Of a stretch of DNA of 16,998 bases, positions 1-6,205 are shown piece by piece. Position 1 is the first letter of the stretch; every line of letters begins with the position of its first letter. The notes beneath the pieces were generated by a model, which had not been told where the DNA came from, did no database searches, and worked only from the letters and a program-made list of their open reading frames with translations. Source of the DNA: an uncultured Eubacterium sp. (lineage in GTDB: Bacteria > Bacillota_A > Clostridia > Lachnospirales > Lachnospiraceae); the NCBI GenBank assembly GCA_947653505.1, contig CANTHI010000017.1, positions 1-16,998 on the forward strand, in the 5' to 3' direction. Both the position numbers and the translations under genes were made by a program.

Positions 1-36
1 GGATGATACGCTGCTGATTCCGGAAATACTGCTCAT
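1..36 (-). CDS. Start of an unidentified protein, cut by the window edge (possible FlxA-like paralogue)
   Basis: Only the first 12 codons are present, read on the minus strand from the ATG at 34-36: MSSISGISSVSS. A strong ribosome binding site (AGGAGG, minus strand, 46-51) lies 9 bases upstream of the ATG, and a good sigma-A promoter lies further up, so this is very probably a real gene start. The N-terminus resembles that of the FlxA-like protein encoded at 5258-5968 (MSIAGIRSV): both share an S-I-x-G-I-x-S-V pattern. It may therefore be a paralogue or another flagellar/exported protein, but twelve residues are too few to assign a family. It is divergent from the glycosyltransferase gene at 283. 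Confidence 0.6.
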   Translation of the reverse strand, partial: MSSISGISSVSS

Positions 37-90
37 AATGTAATTCCTCCTTTCCCTGTGATTAGAAAAATTTCGTTTTTCTATAATTAT

Positions 91-119
91 ACTATAGTAT
101 CTGGGGAAGGATTTGTCAA
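91..119 (-). promoter_or_regulatory. Sigma-A promoter for the left-edge minus-strand gene
   Basis: On the minus strand the -35 box is TTGACA (114-119, perfect consensus), followed by a 17-base spacer and TATAGT (91-96). A second -10-like TATAAT (86-91) overlaps it but would need a 22-base spacer. It points at the ribosome binding site and ATG of the partial gene at 36. It is not of the sigma-28 type seen before the two flagellar-like genes further right. Confidence 0.65.
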
Positions 120-227
120 ACAGATCAGGGAAAGAATTTATAAAGCAGGGAAATAGTGGTAATAGTTCAGATACCTGCACTGTTACTGAAAAAATCCATT
201 GACAGCGGAGTGCAAAGACCTGCCTGA

Positions 228-242
228 ACTGTTACAAACAGT
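228..242. promoter_or_regulatory. Palindrome ACTGTTACAAACAGT, candidate operator before the glycosyltransferase genes
   Basis: A perfect 6-bp inverted repeat (ACTGTT / AACAGT) with a 3-base centre lies 41 bases before the ATG at 283. The left half extended, ACTGTTAC, occurs again at 179-186, so there is one full site and one half site. The palindrome covers a weak -35 candidate (TTACAA, 232-237), which pairs with -10-like TATATG (255-260) or TATGAT (257-262), so a protein bound there could affect transcription of 283-2692. No strong promoter was found for these genes. The operator role is inference. Confidence 0.35.
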
Positions 243-282
243 GTTACTTTTTCATATATGATAGAAACGAAAGGACAGGTAA

Positions 283-1518
283 ATGAAAAAAAGATTTATT
301 TTTTTTCGGGGACTGATTCGTACCCTGGATCTTTATACAGATGAATTTGTAAAAATATTTGCAGAACAGGACATTGAGTGTCTGGTTCTGAATGCCTTGC
401 AGATAGAAGAGGAAATGATAAAATTAAAAGCATTTTTATTAAATCCGGTATGTGCGGCAATTTCCTTTAACAATATAGGCCTGCATCTGGAATTTGAGGA
501 TGGACAGAATATCTGGGATCAGTTCCGGATACCTTTTTATAATATCCTGATGGACCATCCGTTTCATTATAAACCAGCGCTGGATCAGGCTCCTGAGCAG
601 ATGATACTGTTATGTATGGACAGAAATCATGTAGAATATACAAAACGGTTTTTTCCGCGTATCCGCAGGGTGGAATTTTTTCCGCATGCCGGAATGGAAC
701 GGAGTGTACCGCTTTTTCAGGATGACAGAACCGGACAAAATGATAGCGGGCAGCAAATACCGCTTTCAGAAAGGCAGATTGATGTACTGTATGCGGGAGG
801 ACTGTCGCGCTATGCCGCGGAGGGACTGATTCCTGATCTTGGGAGTGTCCGTGAATTTGATGCTTTTGCTTTGGTAAAACATGCATTGGAAATGCTGATA
901 CAGAATCCGGCATTGACGACAGAATCTGTTGTTGAGTCGTGTTTAAAAGAAATGCATGTGGAATTTCAGGATGAGAAGCTGGGAGCTGTAATATCGGAGC
1001 TGCGGTTTCTGGATTCGCTGGCAGTTTCATTTTATCGGGAACAGGTGATCCGTACGCTTGCCGGAAATGGAGTGACGGTTACTGTGTTTGGGGAAGGCTG
1101 GGACCGGTGTGAGTGGGAAAGTGAACATGTTGTGTATGGGGGTGTGATTCCACCCGGACAGATTCTGGAGCTGATGTGTCAGAGCAGGATCGTTCTGAAT
1201 ACGATGACATGGTTTAAACGGGGAGCGCACGACCGGATTTTTAATGGGATGCTGGCAGGTGCAGCAGTCGTGAGTGATAGTTCGGAATATCTGCTGGAGC
1301 AGTTTACAGATGGAAAGCAAATCAGCGTATTTTCGCTTGGTGATCTGAATGGGATGGCAGAGAGAGTCAAAGAATTACTGTCTGATGGAAAAAGTGCACA
1401 AAGAATGGCTGATTGTGGATATCAGGAGGCATCACGGCATCACCGGTGGATAAACCGGCTGCGGGAAGTGAATGGCCTGCTGATGGAAAACGGGTATGGA
1501 GAGAATGATGGAGTTTAA
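283..1518 (+). CDS. Glycosyltransferase-like protein with GT-B-type C-terminal domain
   Basis: The 411-residue product has no signal peptide or membrane segment and is probably cytoplasmic. The C-terminal half (about 265-405) looks like the Glyco_trans_1_2 type of GT-B domain: a GEGW turn, then a segment around residues 316-335 containing HDRIFNG, ALAG-like small residues and SDSSE, which in this class forms the nucleotide-sugar binding side. The N-terminal half (with DHPFH at 91-95) matches no domain I can name firmly. Sugar donor and acceptor cannot be read from the sequence. The ATG at 283 follows a weak AAAGGA site (269-274). The gene overlaps the next one by about 11 bases, so the two are probably translated together. 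Because flagellar-type genes lie nearby, flagellin or flagellar-protein glycosylation is a reasonable guess, but it is not shown. A surface polysaccharide role is equally open. Confidence 0.7.
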   Translation: MKKRFIFFRGLIRTLDLYTDEFVKIFAEQDIECLVLNALQIEEEMIKLKAFLLNPVCAAISFNNIGLHLEFEDGQNIWDQFRIPFYNILMDHPFHYKPALDQAPEQMILLCMDRNHVEYTKRFFPRIRRVEFFPHAGMERSVPLFQDDRTGQNDSGQQIPLSERQIDVLYAGGLSRYAAEGLIPDLGSVREFDAFALVKHALEMLIQNPALTTESVVESCLKEMHVEFQDEKLGAVISELRFLDSLAVSFYREQVIRTLAGNGVTVTVFGEGWDRCEWESEHVVYGGVIPPGQILELMCQSRIVLNTMTWFKRGAHDRIFNGMLAGAAVVSDSSEYLLEQFTDGKQISVFSLGDLNGMAERVKELLSDGKSAQRMADCGYQEASRHHRWINRLREVNGLLMENGYGENDGV

Positions 1519-2692
1519 GAATCGCAGAATATTAATTTATAAGTGGAGAGCATATAATTATCTGGATGTCTGTCAGACGTTCCGGATGTTTGGATTTGAG
1601 ACCGATCTGGTGGAACAGCATCTTCCTTCTTATGATGAAGATGAGGCATTTCAATGCAGGCTGGTAAAAATAATGCAGGAAAAGACGTATGATTTTGTAT
1701 TTACCATAAATTATTTCGGGGTGGTTTCTGACGCCTGTGAACAGGCTGGCGTGCCGTACGTATCGTGGTCCTGCGACAGTCCGCTGATCAGTATGTATCA
1801 TGAATCTGTGTTTAACAATTGCAATTATATTTTCCTGTTTGATAAAAGCAGTTTTTTGTTTTTCCGGGCATTGGGAGTGGAACATATCTGGCATTTGCCC
1901 CTTGCGGTTGATACAGACCGTATTGGTCATATGATCCGGAATGCAGATGACTTAAAATTATATCAGAATGAAATATCTTTCGTGGGTAGCCTGTATGAGC
2001 GAAATTCGTATGACCGGCTTGTGCCGACTTTTCCGCCTTATCTGCAGGGGTATCTGGACTGTGCGATGGAGGCACAGATGAATATTTGTGGAGGGAATCT
2101 GCTGGAGCGGCTGCTGACGGATGATATCTGTATGAAACTACAGCAGCATTATCGTCTTGAAAAGTCAGAACGGTCTTTTTCGGATCTGAAACTGATCTTT
2201 GCGACAACGGTACTTGGATTTAAGGTGGCGAAAGAGCAAAGATGCAGTTATCTGCTGGAGCTTGTGAAAAAGCATCCGGTATCCATCTATACAAACAGCA
2301 ATACACATGATCTTGTGAAGATAGATTATCGTGGTTCGGTAGATTATTGGACACAGATGCCGAAGGTGTTTTACGGGAGCAGGGTAAATTTAAACTTTAC
2401 GATTCCGAATATCAAAAGCGGGATACCGCTTCGTGTGTGGGATGTGCTTGGAGCGGGAGGATTTCTGCTGACCAATTATCAGCCGGAGCTGGAGATGTAC
2501 TTTGAACCAGACAGCGATCTGGTGATATTTGAAAGTAAGCAGGAATTGGAAGAAAAAGTGTCCTTTTATCTGGAACACGAAGAGCTGAGAAAAGAAATCG
2601 CAAGAAACGGATATGAAAAAGTAAAATCAAATCACAGTTATATAAAACGGATCAGACAGATGTTAACAGAATTGCAAAATCAGATCCTGTAA
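1508..2692 (+). CDS. DUF3880/CgeB-like glycosyltransferase
   Basis: This 394-residue protein resembles the CgeB-like group, in which a DUF3880-type N-terminal domain precedes a Glyco_trans_1_2 domain. Seen are SWSCDSP at residues 86-92, then a segment on a hydrophobic and aromatic 'NYIFLFDK' pattern, a PLAVDTDR stretch, an ISFVGSLYER turn, and near the end SGIPLRVWDVLGAGG (R309 to G318). The last 60 residues are helical and charged. Three in-frame ATGs are possible (1496, 1505, 1508). I chose 1508 because GGAG at 1498-1501 then sits 6 bases away; 1496 would give 398 residues. The start lies inside the end of the preceding gene, so the two form an operon. Sequence style is similar enough to its neighbour's to suggest sequential sugar additions on one acceptor, but this is inferred. 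It converges on the regulator gene that ends at 2722, with no clear terminator in the 29-base gap. Confidence 0.75.
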   Translation: MEFKNRRILIYKWRAYNYLDVCQTFRMFGFETDLVEQHLPSYDEDEAFQCRLVKIMQEKTYDFVFTINYFGVVSDACEQAGVPYVSWSCDSPLISMYHESVFNNCNYIFLFDKSSFLFFRALGVEHIWHLPLAVDTDRIGHMIRNADDLKLYQNEISFVGSLYERNSYDRLVPTFPPYLQGYLDCAMEAQMNICGGNLLERLLTDDICMKLQQHYRLEKSERSFSDLKLIFATTVLGFKVAKEQRCSYLLELVKKHPVSIYTNSNTHDLVKIDYRGSVDYWTQMPKVFYGSRVNLNFTIPNIKSGIPLRVWDVLGAGGFLLTNYQPELEMYFEPDSDLVIFESKQELEEKVSFYLEHEELRKEIARNGYEKVKSNHSYIKRIRQMLTELQNQIL

Positions 2693-2721
2693 AGCGGCAG
2701 AAAAATGCAGATAATACCAGC

Positions 2722-3147
2722 TCAGTCCAGCAGCTTCCGGATATCTGATTCACTGATGGCAGTTACTCGTGCAATGGTAGCTGTCGGGATTCCACAGGAA
2801 TGCAGGTTGCGGATTGTCTGGTCCATCTGTTTTTTCTGCCTGGCGATCGTATTTAAAAGCGTCAGCAGATAATCCTCTAATGTAACAGATGCGGGATAAA
2901 TCTGTCCGGCGGCTTTTGAAACGATGGATGCGTTTTCGGCAGCCGGAGATGGGGAAGATGACGAAAGTCCTAAAAGTTCGTCAGAAGATACATGCAGCAT
3001 GGCGCATAATTTGCCAATGGAATCTTCAGATAGCGGTACACGTCCGGTTTCATATTTGGAAACGGCTGCTGGTTTGATGCCAAGTTCATTTGCTATATCG
3101 GCCTGTGAGATGTTGCGCTGTTTGCGCAGAGCTTTTAACTGATTCAT
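2722..3147 (-). CDS. XRE-family helix-turn-helix transcriptional regulator
   Basis: The 141-residue product starts with a typical Cro/C1-type DNA-binding domain (about residues 1-58): LKALRKQRNISQADIANELG, then PAAVSKYETGR and the DELLGL end of the fifth helix. A Ser/Pro/Ala linker (about 59-78) leads to a helical C-terminal part (about 85-141). Its last 25 residues (GIPTATIARVTAISESDIRKLL) read like a second small helix-turn-helix. The ATG at 3145-3147 is preceded by AAAGGA at a good distance, whereas an upstream in-frame start (3183) has no such site. There is no ligand or catalytic domain. The gene is separated from the flagellar-like gene upstream by a terminator and has its own candidate promoter and a tandem-repeat leader, which suggests autoregulation. 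Its targets are unknown; the neighbouring glycosyltransferase or flagellar genes are candidates. Confidence 0.85.
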   Translation of the reverse strand: MNQLKALRKQRNISQADIANELGIKPAAVSKYETGRVPLSEDSIGKLCAMLHVSSDELLGLSSSSPSPAAENASIVSKAAGQIYPASVTLEDYLLTLLNTIARQKKQMDQTIRNLHSCGIPTATIARVTAISESDIRKLLD

Positions 3148-3219
3148 GTCATTTCCTTTCTTATTATTAACATTGTATAACAATATTTATAATATTAATT
3201 GAAAACTTAATTTTAGTAC

Positions 3220-3283
3220 ACATTCTGTATCTGGTTTACATTTTGCATCTGGTTTACATTTTGTATCTGGTTTATATTTTGTA
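3220..3283. repeat. Three and a half 18-bp tandem repeats in the regulator's leader
   Basis: The unit ACATTTTGTATCTGGTTT occurs at 3220-3237 (one mismatch, ACATTCTG), 3238-3255 (one mismatch, GCATC) and 3256-3273 (exact), and a partial fourth copy begins at 3274. The copies are head to tail with no spacer. They lie between the candidate promoter at 3323-3351 and the start of the XRE gene at 3147, so they would be in its transcribed leader or at a downstream operator. The 18-bp period is not a whole number of helical turns. The rest of the 392-base gap 3148-3539 holds only this repeat, the promoter and the terminator at 3474-3526. Confidence 0.8.
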
Positions 3284-3322
3284 AGATTTTTTATCTTTGT
3301 ACGATTAACGTCCTGTAGAGAT

Positions 3323-3351
3323 ATTTTAATACATCTTAGTATAATTGTAAA
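3323..3351 (-). promoter_or_regulatory. Candidate sigma-A promoter for the XRE regulator
   Basis: On the minus strand TTTACA (3346-3351), a 17-base spacer and TAAAAT (3323-3328) fit the sigma-A consensus at 10 of 12 positions. Transcription from here would give a leader of about 170 nt that carries the tandem repeats. A weaker alternative closer to the gene (TTCAAT-17-TTATAC, AT-rich stretch near 3180-3210) cannot be excluded. Confidence 0.5.
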
Positions 3352-3473
3352 GACATTTTTTAAGCATGTTCTTACGAAATGCGCAGTTTATGGGCATTTC
3401 TGACCTATGAAAGTAACTTGAAAAAACGGCATAACTGTCACAGGTTATTTGCATACAAGTTTTAGGTCTTATG

Positions 3474-3526
3474 AAAAAAACCATAAGATCCGGCCAGGCA
3501 CTCACCTGGTCAGAAATTATGGTTTT
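3474..3526 (-). terminator. Intrinsic terminator of the FliD-like gene
   Basis: A two-part stem lies just after the stop codon at 3540-3542. The outer arms AAAACCATAA (3477-3486) and TTATGGTTTT (3517-3526) pair perfectly. The inner arms GGCCAGG (3492-3498) and CCTGGTC (3505-3511) pair with one G-U around the loop CACTCA. On the minus strand the stem runs into a T-run (3474-3480). The T-run itself sits inside a second small palindrome (TCTTATG / CATAAGA, 3467-3488), which competes with the outer arm. Confidence 0.75.
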
Positions 3527-3539
3527 CTATTCGGAAAAT

Positions 3540-4847
3540 TTAACAAATCCGGTCTACCATCATGCCGGAGTAAACGGATGTGATATAAGGACATACAAAA
3601 TTTTTTGTTGAATTTGGATTTTTATACGTTACAAGTACCTTTTTTACGTAGTTCATCGGATCCAGAGATGCCTCGTCTGCTTTTCTGCCAATAGCATCTT
3701 TAAAACGATTTAATACATTCAGGTTTTTATCAGCATCTTCTGCTATGACAGATTCTGTCAGTTTTGCGCGGTCAACCGTGATCATACCCTGATCTGACAC
3801 AGACAGACCAAGCGGATTTAAGGAAGATGAAAATGCCTTCGCGACATTTCCCATATCTTTCAGCAGTTTTTCATTTGACGCAGGCATACCGGAGTGATTT
3901 TCAGCGACTTTCATAATCGAGTTAAAAGAATCTACCAGTGTCTGGACATCATCTGTGACTGCTTCTGAACCCGGTTTGAAACCGATTTGTACAGGTTCAT
4001 TTTTAGGTGTTGTATCATGCAGTGTGACTGAAAAAGTATTATTGATTGTAAAGGTATTGGAATAAGAACTATGCTTCGTTCCATTAAGCAGGAAAGAAGA
4101 ATTTTCAGCCATCGCTGCCACGGAATCAATACCAAGAAGCTGCATTGCCTGCCGTGATTCGTGGGTGTCATCCGGCGTAATTTTAAACAGGGATGTTTCC
4201 TTTGGAGAAAGACCGGTCTGTTTGGATTCCAGACGCAGGGAAACCATATCCTGAGAGCCATTTAAAATATCTGCCTTCAGACCAATATGGGCATTATTGA
4301 CCAGACGGGACAGTTTGTGGAGAACGTCGCCGTTTGTGTCGCCAGCATTAATGTTGTACTGAAATTCATAAGAATTTGCATTCATGGTTAAATCAAATGA
4401 ATAGCTGCCGGGCAGGAAATCATAATCATCGCGTTTTAAAAAGCTGCCAACATTTGTCTGTGGAGAAGCCAGCTGCATAATTTCCAGTTCAAAACCCTCA
4501 TTGGTGGTCAGAGTAGAGCTGTCTCCAATGTATTGTGCAGTAGCTGCCTGTGGATTGCTGGAAGTTGCAATCTTTTTATCAAAAGCTGCGCCAATCCCTT
4601 CTTCGCTTTCTGAAAAAGCTGCAACCACATTTTTAATATTCCTTGCGCCTTCTTTGATGTCAATCGCAAATTTCTGGACGTCGCCAGATATTCTGATCTT
4701 ATAAAGAGGAGATTCTTTATTTAAAATTTTAATTCTGTTGACAGTGTTGCGCAAGTCTTCCTTCCTATGGGAATCATATGGTGATGTCTGTTGAGAACCA
4801 TAGGTTTTTAAGTAATAATCATAAGCAGAGCCAATAGCCAGTGCCAT
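3540..4847 (-). CDS. Short FliD / hook-associated-like flagellar protein
   Basis: The 435-residue product resembles flagellar hook-associated and filament-cap proteins. Around residues 95-130, TSSNPQAATAQ followed by FELEIMQLAS matches the family pattern of an SSN turn, a Thr/Ala stretch and a beta strand ending in QLA. Near residues 305-325, IGFKPGSEAVTDDVQTLVDSFNSIM matches the FliD C-terminal pattern (DVQ.LVDSFNSI). It is clearly shorter than FliD from many Clostridia and lacks a recognisable FliD N-terminal start (MALAIGSAYDYYLKTYG instead). It ends in a cysteine (VYSGMMVDRIC). No signal peptide is seen, as expected for flagellar type III export. The ATG at 4845-4847 has a strong GAAAGGAGGGG site; an extension to 4910 would lack one. 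A sigma-28-like promoter and a terminator bound it as a single-gene unit. It may be an accessory cap or a secreted paralogue rather than the main FliD. Confidence 0.65.
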   Translation of the reverse strand: MALAIGSAYDYYLKTYGSQQTSPYDSHRKEDLRNTVNRIKILNKESPLYKIRISGDVQKFAIDIKEGARNIKNVVAAFSESEEGIGAAFDKKIATSSNPQAATAQYIGDSSTLTTNEGFELEIMQLASPQTNVGSFLKRDDYDFLPGSYSFDLTMNANSYEFQYNINAGDTNGDVLHKLSRLVNNAHIGLKADILNGSQDMVSLRLESKQTGLSPKETSLFKITPDDTHESRQAMQLLGIDSVAAMAENSSFLLNGTKHSSYSNTFTINNTFSVTLHDTTPKNEPVQIGFKPGSEAVTDDVQTLVDSFNSIMKVAENHSGMPASNEKLLKDMGNVAKAFSSSLNPLGLSVSDQGMITVDRAKLTESVIAEDADKNLNVLNRFKDAIGRKADEASLDPMNYVKKVLVTYKNPNSTKNFVCPYITSVYSGMMVDRIC

Positions 4848-4918
4848 AAAAAAGCCCCTCCTTTCTTCCTTGAAATTGCAGCCAGAGCTGCATGGGCATA
4901 ATAAATCCATTTATATGA

Positions 4919-4945
4919 TTATCGGAGAATATACTGATAACATTA
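4919..4945 (-). promoter_or_regulatory. Sigma-28 (FliA/SigD)-like promoter of the FliD-like gene
   Basis: On the minus strand TAAT (4942-4945), a 15-base spacer and TCCGATAA (4919-4926) fit the flagellar sigma-28 pattern TAAA-N15-GCCGATAA. The -10 octamer is identical to that of the FlxA-like gene's promoter at 6047-6073. Between it and the ATG is a small perfect hairpin (GCAGC/GCTGC, 4879-4892). Confidence 0.75.
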
Positions 4946-5017
4946 TACTTAAATATAAAAAAATTACTTTTTTTTCGGTATTTCAGCTGGATTTTGCTTT
5001 CTGAATCAAAGTGTGAT

Positions 5018-5082
5018 TTTTCTGAATACAATAACTGACTGTTGCAGATAATGATAAACAGATGTATATTGTATTCAGAAAA
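5018..5082. repeat. 16-bp perfect inverted repeat with TTTCTGAAT motifs
   Basis: TTTTCTGAATACAATA (5018-5033) is repeated in perfect inverse as TATTGTATTCAGAAAA (5067-5082), 33 bases apart, with a shorter inner pair (CTGTT 5039-5043 / AACAG 5057-5061). The core TTTCTGAAT occurs three times: directly at 4998-5006 and 5019-5027 (21 bases apart, two helical turns) and inverted at 5073-5081. It lies about 55-140 bases upstream of the sigma-28-like -35 box of the FliD-like gene. No T-run follows on either strand, so it is not a simple terminator. A regulator site or structured RNA is possible. Confidence 0.75.
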
Positions 5083-5257
5083 TATGGCAGAAGGTATGTT
5101 TCATTTTATCAGACATCCTTATATAGAAATAAAATATACATTTTTTTAAATATGCCGTTTATGATTAAAATGTTTTGTACGAAATATCCGGCATAAATGA
5201 TCGGTATCTTTTATTGAAAAGTAAAAGTGAATGATAAAAATTGTTGAAAACGGTAAA
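5083..5257. other. AT-rich intergenic stretch after the FlxA-like gene
   Basis: With the inverted repeat and promoter to its left this fills the 410-base gap 4848-5257. I see no gene in it. The only structure is a weak inverted repeat, TATGCCG (5151-5157) and CGGCATA (5189-5195). It might help end transcription of the FlxA-like gene, but it is followed by A-rich rather than T-rich sequence on the minus strand. Confidence 0.4.
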
Positions 5258-5968
5258 TTATTTTATGCTATATGAAATATTGTCAAATGGTTTGTTTTTG
5301 CCAGATAAAAGAGGCTTGTCTGCTGAAGTCGTTTTATCTGTACGGGATTGTTTTGTGTCTGTCCAGAATACTTCTTCTTTTTTTCCGGATTCTGGCTTTG
5401 GTTTTTTCACGCCGTCTTCTTTTAGCGTAGTTTTCTGGTATTCGGATATGGTCCTTTTGGCGTTTGTCATTTTCTGGCCGATTCCTTTGGAAAGATTGTT
5501 AATCTTTTTCTGAAGATCAGCTTTTTCTTCTTCTGAATCTGCTGTCCGCTGTTTCCCTTCCAGACTTTTGCGGACTCTGACCATTCCGGCCAGCTGCTGC
5601 TGGGTAGAAGAAAGGGTGATCATGACGCCAGTCTGGCTGCTGTCTAATCCGGTTGTGCTTTCTTCCTGAACCGGTGTGTTTACGGACTCTGCAGATTCTT
5701 TGATGGCTTCTTTTCTTTTTTCGGCCTCTTCCTGTTGCTTGCGAATCTGGTATTCTTTTAATTCCTGATTTAAATTTTGCAGCTGCTCCTGTGCCGCCTG
5801 CTTTTCCTTTGCTTTCTGTTCCGCCGGCTTTTCTTCATCGTTGGAAATGGCTTCCAGTTTTTCCTCTAAGGTTTGAATCTGTTTTTTGATGTTAGTTTCA
5901 TAACTATCGTGTGAGGATTTTTTTACACTGATGCCGCCTTGTACAGAACGAATCCCTGCTATGCTCAT
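5258..5968 (-). CDS. FlxA-like coiled-coil protein
   Basis: The 236-residue product begins MSIAGIRSV, followed by a long charged coiled coil (about residues 24-92) with the pattern typical of FlxA-like proteins: IKKQIQTLEEKLEAI, then the linker EKPAEQKAKEKQ, then LQNLNQELKEYQIRKQQ. A low-complexity middle (about 93-118), a second Lys/Glu-rich helical stretch (about 120-185) and a Lys-rich tail follow. There is no cysteine, signal peptide or membrane segment. In E. coli flxA is a FliA-dependent gene of unclear function, and here too a sigma-28-like promoter precedes the gene. The start at 5966-5968 has an AAGGAGG site. The role is unknown; a flagellum-associated or exported structural/chaperone-like part is possible. 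The gene is divergent from rpmG, with which it shares the 237-base gap 5969-6205. Confidence 0.7.
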   Translation of the reverse strand: MSIAGIRSVQGGISVKKSSHDSYETNIKKQIQTLEEKLEAISNDEEKPAEQKAKEKQAAQEQLQNLNQELKEYQIRKQQEEAEKRKEAIKESAESVNTPVQEESTTGLDSSQTGVMITLSSTQQQLAGMVRVRKSLEGKQRTADSEEEKADLQKKINNLSKGIGQKMTNAKRTISEYQKTTLKEDGVKKPKPESGKKEEVFWTDTKQSRTDKTTSADKPLLSGKNKPFDNISYSIK

Positions 5969-6046
5969 TTTTTTCCTCCTTGATAAGATAAATATGTGAA
6001 ATCCTTTTCCTGCTATGTCACAAAGACAAAGATATACTTTCTATTA

Positions 6047-6073
6047 TTATCGGAGAGATGGCAAAATTGCTTA
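6047..6073 (-). promoter_or_regulatory. Sigma-28 (FliA/SigD)-like promoter of the FlxA-like gene
   Basis: On the minus strand TAAG (6070-6073), a 15-base spacer and TCCGATAA (6047-6054) match the flagellar sigma-28 promoter. The -10 octamer and the spacer length are the same as before the FliD-like gene. The predicted leader is about 70 nt. It lies only about 36 bases from the oppositely directed rpmG promoter. Confidence 0.8.
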
Positions 6074-6108
6074 ATATGGAAGCAAATATAATTTTTTCAA
6101 GAAATCTG

Positions 6109-6137
6109 TTGACGAGCGGGCAGAATCGTGCTATTCT
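6109..6137 (+). promoter_or_regulatory. Sigma-A promoter of the rpmG-secE-nusG-rplK-rplA unit
   Basis: TTGACG (6109-6114), a 17-base spacer and TATTCT (6132-6137) fit the sigma-A consensus. The -35 box TTGACGA and the GTGCTAT sequence at the -10 recur in the rpoB promoter (9767-9796), suggesting similar control. Confidence 0.75.
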
Positions 6138-6205
6138 AAGTGGGCGATGGAAGTAGGTCTTTTTTTTATGCCTAAAATTAAAAGAATTTAATGGAGGTGG
6201 AAGTT

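Noticed and set aside
199..204. TTGACA on the plus strand as a promoter for the glycosyltransferase genes
   Set aside because: No -10-like sequence lies 16-18 bases downstream (TGCCTGA region), so it is probably chance.
467..1030. Minus-strand open frame inside the first glycosyltransferase gene
   Set aside because: It is a shadow of the plus-strand gene: no ribosome binding site, odd composition and no family resemblance. The same applies to the other antisense frames inside nusG, rplA, rplJ, rpoB and rpoC.
2693..2721. Terminator in the gap between the convergent glycosyltransferase and XRE genes
   Set aside because: No convincing stem with a T-run is visible in these 29 bases; transcripts probably end inside the opposite gene or by Rho.
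3220..3283. Tandem repeats as a CRISPR array
   Set aside because: The copies are contiguous with no spacers and the unit is only 18 bp.
4848..4910. Upstream start extending the FliD-like protein by 21 residues
   Set aside because: The strong AAAGGAGGGG site is placed for the ATG at 4847, and the extension is Cys-rich and unlike the family.
5018..5082. Inverted repeat as an invertible promoter or as an intrinsic terminator
   Set aside because: The 33-base centre is too short for a known recombinase switch, no recombinase gene is present, and no T-run follows on either strand.
6168..6191. Seven-codon reading frame (MPKIKRI) in the rpmG leader as a leader peptide
   Set aside because: It has only a weak AGG upstream, no regulatory codon run and no attenuator hairpin.
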